Assembly: GCA_017459075.1 (NCBI GenBank)
Contig: JAFUDQ010000045.1
Location: 1-36,084 of the forward strand
Direction: 5' to 3'
From: Bacteroidales bacterium
Lineage (GTDB): Bacteria > Bacteroidota > Bacteroidia > Bacteroidales > UBA932
Length of the DNA: 36,084 nt
Under the pieces are notes generated by a model. That model was not told the DNA's origin. It searched no databases and saw only the letters and a list, made by a program, of their open reading frames with translations. Below, in pieces: positions 31,269-36,084 of this stretch. How positions within the stretch are numbered: the stretch's first letter is position 1; every line of letters starts with the position of its first letter. The translations under genes and the position numbers were made by a program.

Positions 31269-33101
31269 TTAGTCTGTCTTAACCCTCCACATAAGGTCTC
31301 CTTCCATTACACGCTTCTCCATGTCCGGACGCGAAATCTCCCCGGTCAGGTATTTCTCTACCAGAAGCGAAGCGATAGGAGCTGCCCAGGTTGCCCCGAA
31401 GCCCGCATTCTCTACATAAGCAGCCACGGCAATCTTTGGATTATCCTTTGGAGCAAAGCAGATGAAAACAGAGTTGTCCGCTCCGCGGGGATTCTGGGCC
31501 GTACCCGTCTTGCCGCAAATATCCAGCCCCGGAACCGCCGCGATGCTTGCCGTTCCCCCGGAGCCGAAGCCGCTGTTCACGGCCTTCCACATTCCCGGAA
31601 TCACTTTCAGGAACTGGGTGGTATCAACCATCGTGTAATGCTTCTCCTTGAACTTCTCATCTATCGTAATCTCCGGCGAATCCTTGATGATATGCGGAAT
31701 CTTATACCATCCCCTGTTGGCAACCGTTGCACTTAAATTGGCAATCTGGAGTGGTGTAACGCCGATTTCTCCCTGGCCGATGGAGATGGAAACAATCGTC
31801 GTGAACTTCCATCCGCCCTTGCCGTAAAGCCTGTTGTACAGTTTGGACGTAGGAATGGTTCCGCCAAGCTCGGAAGGAAAGTCACTCCCCAGCTTATGCC
31901 CGAAGCCGAAGCTTTCTACATACTCATGCCATTTGTCAAGCGCCTCTGCGATGGAGCTGTATTTCCTGTTTTCCAGAGTATTTCTGAGGGCATAGCAGAA
32001 GTAGGCGTTGCAGGACATCATTATTGCCTGTTCCAGCGGAATGGGCGATGGGTGCGCGTGGCAGCCAAGTTTATGTTTTCCGAAATGATATCCCCTGCTA
32101 CACGGATAGCTGTCCGTCGGCTTCAGCGTCCCTTCCTGAAGGCCGATGAGGCCGTTTACGAGCTTGAATACAGAGCCCGGAGGGTACGATGCCTGCACGG
32201 CCCTGTTATACATCGGCCTGTAAGGATCTTTGAGGATGTCTTCATAATTACGCCTCATGTCAGCAAGCTTGTTCACATCAATACCGGGGCTTGACACAAG
32301 GGTCAGAATCTCGCCTGTGGCGGGCTCTATCGCCACAAGGGAACCAACTTTGTTCTGCATCAGTTCCTGTCCGTACTGCTGAAGGACGGCGTCGATGGTA
32401 GTGACGATGTCTTTCCCCGGGACAGCCTCTTTGTCAGAGGCACCATCGTTATACTGCGACTGAATCTGGTTTTTGGAGTTGCGAAGATAGATATGATAAC
32501 CCTTTTCACCGCGGAGCTCCTCCTCTCTGGTAGCTTCGATACCCGTCTTTCCGGCATAGTCCCCGGGACGGTATTCGTCAGGATGCTGTTTCAGGTATTT
32601 GGCATCGACCTCTGCCACGTAGCCGAGCAGGTTGCCTCCGGCATTGAAAGGGTAGTCCCTGATGCTTCTTGTCTGCCCCTTGAAACCCGGGAACATGTAG
32701 GCGATTTCCGCGAATCGCATATAAGACTCCGCGGGCATCTGCTTTATCATTACAACGCCCTGGAAGCCTATCTTGCGCCTGTCCCTTTTGTACTCCGCCA
32801 TCTTGCTGCGGATGAAATCCGGTTCAACGCCAAGCACTTCAGCAAGCAGCAGGGTGTCAAAAGGCTGGACCTCGTGCGGGGTAACCATGAGATTGTAAGA
32901 CACCTTGTTACCTACAAGAATGCGTCCGTTCCTGTCGTAGATGACTCCTCGCGTCGGATAAATGATATCGTACACCATGGAGTTGTTGGACGCGTTAATC
33001 TTGTACTTGTCATCTATAATCTGGATGATGAATAGTTTGACAAGCAGGATGCCGGCAGCAACAACAAGCCCGGTGAGCAGTTTATTCTTCCTGGAGGCCA
33101 T
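31269..33101 (-). CDS. mrdA: Penicillin-binding protein 2 (peptidoglycan transpeptidase MrdA)
   Basis: 610-residue class B PBP that crosslinks peptidoglycan during side-wall growth together with RodA. N-terminal membrane anchor (GLVVAAGILLVKLFIIQII), PBP dimerisation domain with RGVIYDRNGRIL (51-62), then the transpeptidase domain with all three motifs: Ser310-x-x-Lys313 in PPGSVFKL, Ser363-Cys-Asn365, and Lys531-Thr-Gly in CGKTGTAQNPRG. It begins one base after the mreD stop and runs into rodA, so the mre-mrd genes form one operon. Confidence 0.96.
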   Translation of the reverse strand: MASRKNKLLTGLVVAAGILLVKLFIIQIIDDKYKINASNNSMVYDIIYPTRGVIYDRNGRILVGNKVSYNLMVTPHEVQPFDTLLLAEVLGVEPDFIRSKMAEYKRDRRKIGFQGVVMIKQMPAESYMRFAEIAYMFPGFKGQTRSIRDYPFNAGGNLLGYVAEVDAKYLKQHPDEYRPGDYAGKTGIEATREEELRGEKGYHIYLRNSKNQIQSQYNDGASDKEAVPGKDIVTTIDAVLQQYGQELMQNKVGSLVAIEPATGEILTLVSSPGIDVNKLADMRRNYEDILKDPYRPMYNRAVQASYPPGSVFKLVNGLIGLQEGTLKPTDSYPCSRGYHFGKHKLGCHAHPSPIPLEQAIMMSCNAYFCYALRNTLENRKYSSIAEALDKWHEYVESFGFGHKLGSDFPSELGGTIPTSKLYNRLYGKGGWKFTTIVSISIGQGEIGVTPLQIANLSATVANRGWYKIPHIIKDSPEITIDEKFKEKHYTMVDTTQFLKVIPGMWKAVNSGFGSGGTASIAAVPGLDICGKTGTAQNPRGADNSVFICFAPKDNPKIAVAAYVENAGFGATWAAPIASLLVEKYLTGEISRPDMEKRVMEGDLMWRVKTD

Positions 33102-33102
33102 G

Positions 33103-33606
33103 TCAGCGGTCCTCCCTTGTTAGCATGTTTGCAATCATTACGGAGAGCATCGTTCCGGCAATAAGAGAAACAATGAAGCGGGTCAGGTTCTCTTCCAAAG
33201 TCCGGGTGACGCCGCCATCGGCCCAGACATAAATGAAAAGGAAGATGGCCTGGGCTATTGCCACGGCAAAAATCACCTTGGCCGGCCCGTATTTTTTTAT
33301 GGAGAAATCTTCATCCCTGGCCCTTACCTCTTCTCCGAAAATGGCGTTGCAGATGGTTTTGCGAAGCCCTGCAACCGGCAGGAGGGCCACGACATTAAGC
33401 CCCAGTACACCCTCGGCCGCAAAGTCAACGGCGAAGCCGGCCGCAAAGGCAATGAGCATGGCCTTGATTGTGCTAATCCTTGAGGGGATGCAAATAGCGA
33501 TGGCGGGAAGAAGGCTTAGAGTAAGGTACATGCTGATATGCAAGTAATTGCAAATCAGCGCCTGGGCTGCCACAAGAAGGGCTACTGAAAGGAAGGAATA
33601 TTTCAT
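33103..33606 (-). CDS. mreD: Rod shape-determining protein MreD
   Basis: 167-residue membrane protein with about five hydrophobic helices, the size and profile of MreD, which links MreC to the RodA-PBP2 complex. Sequence conservation in MreD is low; the call rests on position between mreC and mrdA, topology and length. Its ATG overlaps the mreC stop in the arrangement ATGA, implying translational coupling. A cytosolic loop (EEVRARDEDFSIKKYG) lies in the middle. Confidence 0.88.
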   Translation of the reverse strand: MKYSFLSVALLVAAQALICNYLHISMYLTLSLLPAIAICIPSRISTIKAMLIAFAAGFAVDFAAEGVLGLNVVALLPVAGLRKTICNAIFGEEVRARDEDFSIKKYGPAKVIFAVAIAQAIFLFIYVWADGGVTRTLEENLTRFIVSLIAGTMLSVMIANMLTREDR

Positions 33607-34433
33607 TTCCGCGCCTCCTTTTTCTCTATGGACTGGATTTCCTCCCTGTCCTTGTTGGTTACAAGGGTGACATACCTTACGGCGGAATAGTCCTGGAATA
33701 GCTTCACATCAATGTCGTATGTGGAGCCGTTGATGATTTTGGAGCCCTCTATCGTACCCAGCGGAATGTCCGGGGGGAAGATGGAAGAATGGCCGCTGGT
33801 GTAAACCGTATCGCCTTTTTCAAATTTGTGCTGAAGGCTTATCTCCCTAAGCGTAGCATGCGATAGGCTCTTACCGTCCCATGCCATCGGCCCTACGGCA
33901 CCCTCCCGCCCTATGCGGGCGCTAAGGTTGAAGTTGCTGTTGAGGAAGGAGATGGCATACGAATAATTCGTGCTTACGGTATCAATGATGCCGATGATGC
34001 CGCGGCTGGTTATGACTCCCGAGTGCGAGGCTATGCCGTCTTTTGCTCCCTTGTTGATAATGAGGTAGTTATGATGCTTGTTGCGGCTGTTTTTTACTAC
34101 CTGGGCCCATGAGAACGTGAAGTTCCCGGCGGTAAATGGACGGCCGGCTTCGGCTTCATTCAGGGAGTCAGCCGCCGCGTCATATTTTGCCAGTGCGCAC
34201 TGCAATTCAAAATTCTCCTTGGAGAGGCTCTCGTTTATCTGCTTCAGGGCAAAGTAATCTCCTATGCTCTGGCTCCATCCCCAGACCGTGGAAATGACGC
34301 TATGAGAGAGCCGGGACAGGAAAAACTCCTGTCCTGAGGTACTGCGGCGCAGCAAACCCAATGCGGCAATCTCCAAAGCTATGAAGATTGCCACATTAAT
34401 CCCGGAGCGGTATATGTTCCGCTTCCCGGCCAT
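33603..34433 (-). CDS. mreC: Rod shape-determining protein MreC
   Basis: 276 residues: one N-terminal membrane helix (INVAIFIALEIAALGLL), a coiled-coil stretch (LKQINESLSKENFELQCALAKYDA) and the periplasmic beta-barrel core (KNSRNKHHNYLIINKGAKDGI, GVITSRGIIGIIDTV, GDTVYTSGHSSIFPPDIPLGTI). MreC forms the periplasmic scaffold that activates PBP2/RodA. It starts one base after the mreB stop. Full length and intact. Confidence 0.94.
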   Translation of the reverse strand: MAGKRNIYRSGINVAIFIALEIAALGLLRRSTSGQEFFLSRLSHSVISTVWGWSQSIGDYFALKQINESLSKENFELQCALAKYDAAADSLNEAEAGRPFTAGNFTFSWAQVVKNSRNKHHNYLIINKGAKDGIASHSGVITSRGIIGIIDTVSTNYSYAISFLNSNFNLSARIGREGAVGPMAWDGKSLSHATLREISLQHKFEKGDTVYTSGHSSIFPPDIPLGTIEGSKIINGSTYDIDVKLFQDYSAVRYVTLVTNKDREEIQSIEKKEARK

Positions 34434-34434
34434 T

Positions 34435-35457
34435 TTACCTCATAAGGAATGAGTAATTTTCTACATTCTTAAGGGCGATGCAGGTTCCTCTTGCTACAGC
34501 GCGAAGCGGGTCCTCTGCTACGTGGAACTGGATATTTACCTTCTCTGAGAACCTCTGAGCCAGGCCGCGGAGCAATGCGCCGCCACCAGACAGGAAGATA
34601 CCGTTCTCTACGATATCGGAGTAAAGCTCCGGGGGAGTGTTTTCCAGAACATGCAGGATGGAAGCTTCCAGCTTGGCAATGGACTTGTCAAGGCAGTGGG
34701 CGATTTCCGGGTAAGTAATGGTTGCGTCAACAGGGTGCGCTGTCATGAGGTTAGGACCCCTTACGATGAAGGGCTCCGGCTCATCTTCCAACTCCGGAAT
34801 AACGGCGCCGACGGCAATCTTGATTTTCTCTGCCGTGGTTTCACCTACGCGGATGTTGTGCTGCTGGCGAAGATAGTACTGGATATCGCTTGTAAACACG
34901 TCACCTGCGGTACGGATGCTGTCCTGCTGAACGATGCCGCCCAGTGAAATAACGGCGATTTCAGTTGTACCGCCTCCGATGTCAACTACCATGTTGCCTT
35001 TAGGCGCCTCTACATCCAGGCCGATACCCAGGGCTGCTGCCATAGGTTCGTAGATAAGGTAAACGTCGCGGCCTCCGGCGTGCTCCGATGAGTCACGCAC
35101 GGCCCTGATTTCCACCTCTGTACTGCCGGAAGGGATGCCTACCACAATCTTGAGGCTGGGAGAAAACAGGCTCTTGTGTTTGCTGTTCACCTGCTTGATG
35201 AAGCCGCGGATCATCATCTCTGCGGCGTTGAAGTCTGCAATTACACCATCCCTGAGCGGACGTACGGTCTTGATTCCGGGATTGGTCTTTTCGTGCATCA
35301 GCTTGGCCTTCTGACCAAGGGCGATGCACTTTCCTGTATTGTTATCAATAGCGACGATACTTGGTTCGTCCAGGACGATCTGGTCGTTCTGGAAGATAAC
35401 GGTGTTGGCCGTTCCAAGGTCAATCGCAAGCTCCTGCGAAAAGAAAGAAAATGCCAT
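34435..35457 (-). CDS. mreB: Rod shape-determining actin homologue MreB
   Basis: 340-residue bacterial actin that guides the elongasome along the inner membrane. ATP-binding signatures: phosphate 1 DLGTANT (13-19), phosphate 2 DIGGGTTEIAV (159-169) and adenosine motif FLSGGGALLRGL near residue 290. The amphipathic N-terminus MAFSFFS fits membrane binding. First gene of the minus-strand mreB-mreC-mreD-mrdA-rodA operon; its start faces ispD across 104 bases. Confidence 0.97.
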   Translation of the reverse strand: MAFSFFSQELAIDLGTANTVIFQNDQIVLDEPSIVAIDNNTGKCIALGQKAKLMHEKTNPGIKTVRPLRDGVIADFNAAEMMIRGFIKQVNSKHKSLFSPSLKIVVGIPSGSTEVEIRAVRDSSEHAGGRDVYLIYEPMAAALGIGLDVEAPKGNMVVDIGGGTTEIAVISLGGIVQQDSIRTAGDVFTSDIQYYLRQQHNIRVGETTAEKIKIAVGAVIPELEDEPEPFIVRGPNLMTAHPVDATITYPEIAHCLDKSIAKLEASILHVLENTPPELYSDIVENGIFLSGGGALLRGLAQRFSEKVNIQFHVAEDPLRAVARGTCIALKNVENYSFLMR

Positions 35458-35497
35458 TTTTAAAAATTTTTGTAAAATTACAAAAAAGCGCGAATTC

Positions 35498-35512
35498 TCC
35501 GATAATATCGGA
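35498..35512. promoter_or_regulatory. 15-bp perfect palindrome between mreB and ispD
   Basis: TCCGATA-A-TATCGGA is a perfect palindrome with 7-base arms in the 104-base gap between divergent mreB and ispD, close to the expected -33 area of the ispD promoter. It could be an operator for a dimeric regulator; no regulator gene is visible nearby, so this is a weak inference. Confidence 0.35.
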
Positions 35513-35533
35513 CTGAAAAAAGATAATATTTCT

Positions 35534-35541
35534 TATTTTTG
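35534..35541 (+). promoter_or_regulatory. ispD -7 element
   Basis: TATTTTTG fits the TAnnTTTG consensus and ends 20 bases before the ispD ATG. No clear -33 TTTG is present at 19-21 bases upstream. Confidence 0.4.
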
Positions 35542-35561
35542 CGAAAATTTGACCTTTCGAT

Positions 35562-36084
35562 ATGCTTCCAGAGGAAAAAGAGAGCAGAAGATTCTATCTG
35601 ATAGTAACCGCCGGCGGGCAGGGAACAAGGATGGGGGCCGATGTCCCCAAGCAGTTCCTGTCCCTTGGAGAGAAGAACATACTTCACACCACCATCTGCG
35701 CCTTTGCCGATGTCTTCCCAGACATGAAGGTGATAACCGTTCTGCCGAAGGAGCATATTACATTCTGGAAGGAATATTGCCTTAAAAGCGGGTTTACGAT
35801 GCCGCAAACACTTGTTAAGGGGGGCTTTACAAGGTTTCATTCTGTTAAGGCTGCCCTTGCCAAGGTGCCGGACGGAGCCATTGTAGCCATTCATGACGGC
35901 GTGCGCCCCTTCGTTTCTCCCAAGCTGCTTAAGATGATGAAGGCAAGGATGGATGCCGGATGCCGCGCCCTCATTCCCTGCATGCCCACGACAGACACCT
36001 TGAAAGTACTCAGGAAAAACGGGGCTGGAGAGCTTGAAATTGTTCCCGGAGCCAAGGCGGACAGGAGCGAAATCTTTGGCGTGC
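35562..36084 (+). CDS. ispD: 2-C-methyl-D-erythritol 4-phosphate cytidylyltransferase IspD, 3' truncated
   Basis: Third enzyme of the non-mevalonate isoprenoid pathway, joining CTP to methylerythritol phosphate. 174 residues are visible; the frame runs off the window end. Seen: the nucleotide-binding loop TAGGQGTRMGADVPKQFL (about 16-33), GGFTRFHSVKAAL, the metal-binding AIHDGVRPFVSP (about 107-118) and the PTTDTLKV segment. The usual length is about 230, so some 55 residues are missing. An IspD-like cytidylyltransferase for sugar alcohols (TarI type) is less likely, given the plain single-domain form. Confidence 0.9.
   Translation, partial: MLPEEKESRRFYLIVTAGGQGTRMGADVPKQFLSLGEKNILHTTICAFADVFPDMKVITVLPKEHITFWKEYCLKSGFTMPQTLVKGGFTRFHSVKAALAKVPDGAIVAIHDGVRPFVSPKLLKMMKARMDAGCRALIPCMPTTDTLKVLRKNGAGELEIVPGAKADRSEIFGV

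Overview
The window comes from a Bacteroidota genome, most likely order Bacteroidales and gut- or rumen-associated. Evidence: paired SusC/SusD outer-membrane genes, DUF4249, DUF1735 and DUF4988 lipoproteins, an mreBCD-mrdA-rodA cluster, and several promoters of Bacteroidetes form (TTTG or TTG near -33, about 19-20 bases, then TAnnTTTG near -7). The genus cannot be fixed by reading; a Rikenellaceae or UBA932-type lineage is a guess.

Layout. (1) 1-5300, housekeeping: a 5'-truncated M24 aminopeptidase, a DUF456 membrane protein, an ahcY-nhaA pair on the minus strand, and fabG with a divergent promoter pair. (2) 5343-11897, accessory and repeat-rich: a small beta-barrel protein, a DUF4249 lipoprotein coupled to a TonB-dependent receptor, a REP-associated tyrosine (Y1) transposase (RAYT) lying between two copies of a 45-bp palindrome, and a comF gene enlarged by in-frame short palindromic repeats. 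Two further copies of the 45-bp palindrome lie at the convergent gene ends near 1742 and 5374. A second family of small palindromic repeats with conserved ends (GTCATTYC ... GRAATCT) occurs at 1088-1159, 10729-10767 and inside comF. (3) 11898-26673, a polysaccharide utilisation locus on the plus strand: two paralogous GH29 alpha-L-fucosidases, a DUF1573 lipoprotein, a SusC-type transporter whose reading frame continues into a C-terminal OmpA-like peptidoglycan-binding domain, a SusD-like lipoprotein, a GH18 enzyme of the endo-beta-N-acetylglucosaminidase type, and two LamG-bearing surface lipoproteins, closed by a strong terminator. (4) 26674-28366: a region with no supported gene, tRNA-Leu(UAA), and a beta-propeller lipoprotein. 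(5) 28419-36084: glycerate kinase, a small unknown protein, rodA, mrdA, mreD, mreC and mreB on the minus strand, then divergent ispD cut by the window end.

How the parts may work together. The PUL combination (GH18 with DUF1735, two fucosidases, SusCD and surface binders) points to a fucosylated glycoprotein glycan, probably N-glycan, as substrate. The GH18 would cut the glycan from protein at the surface, the fucosidases would trim fucose, and SusCD would import the product. No PUL regulator (HTCS, SusR, ECF sigma/anti-sigma) is visible in the window.

The most unusual items are the SusC-OmpA fusion, the RAYT with its palindromes (two 85-bp blocks differ at one base), and the comF gene with its repeat insertions.
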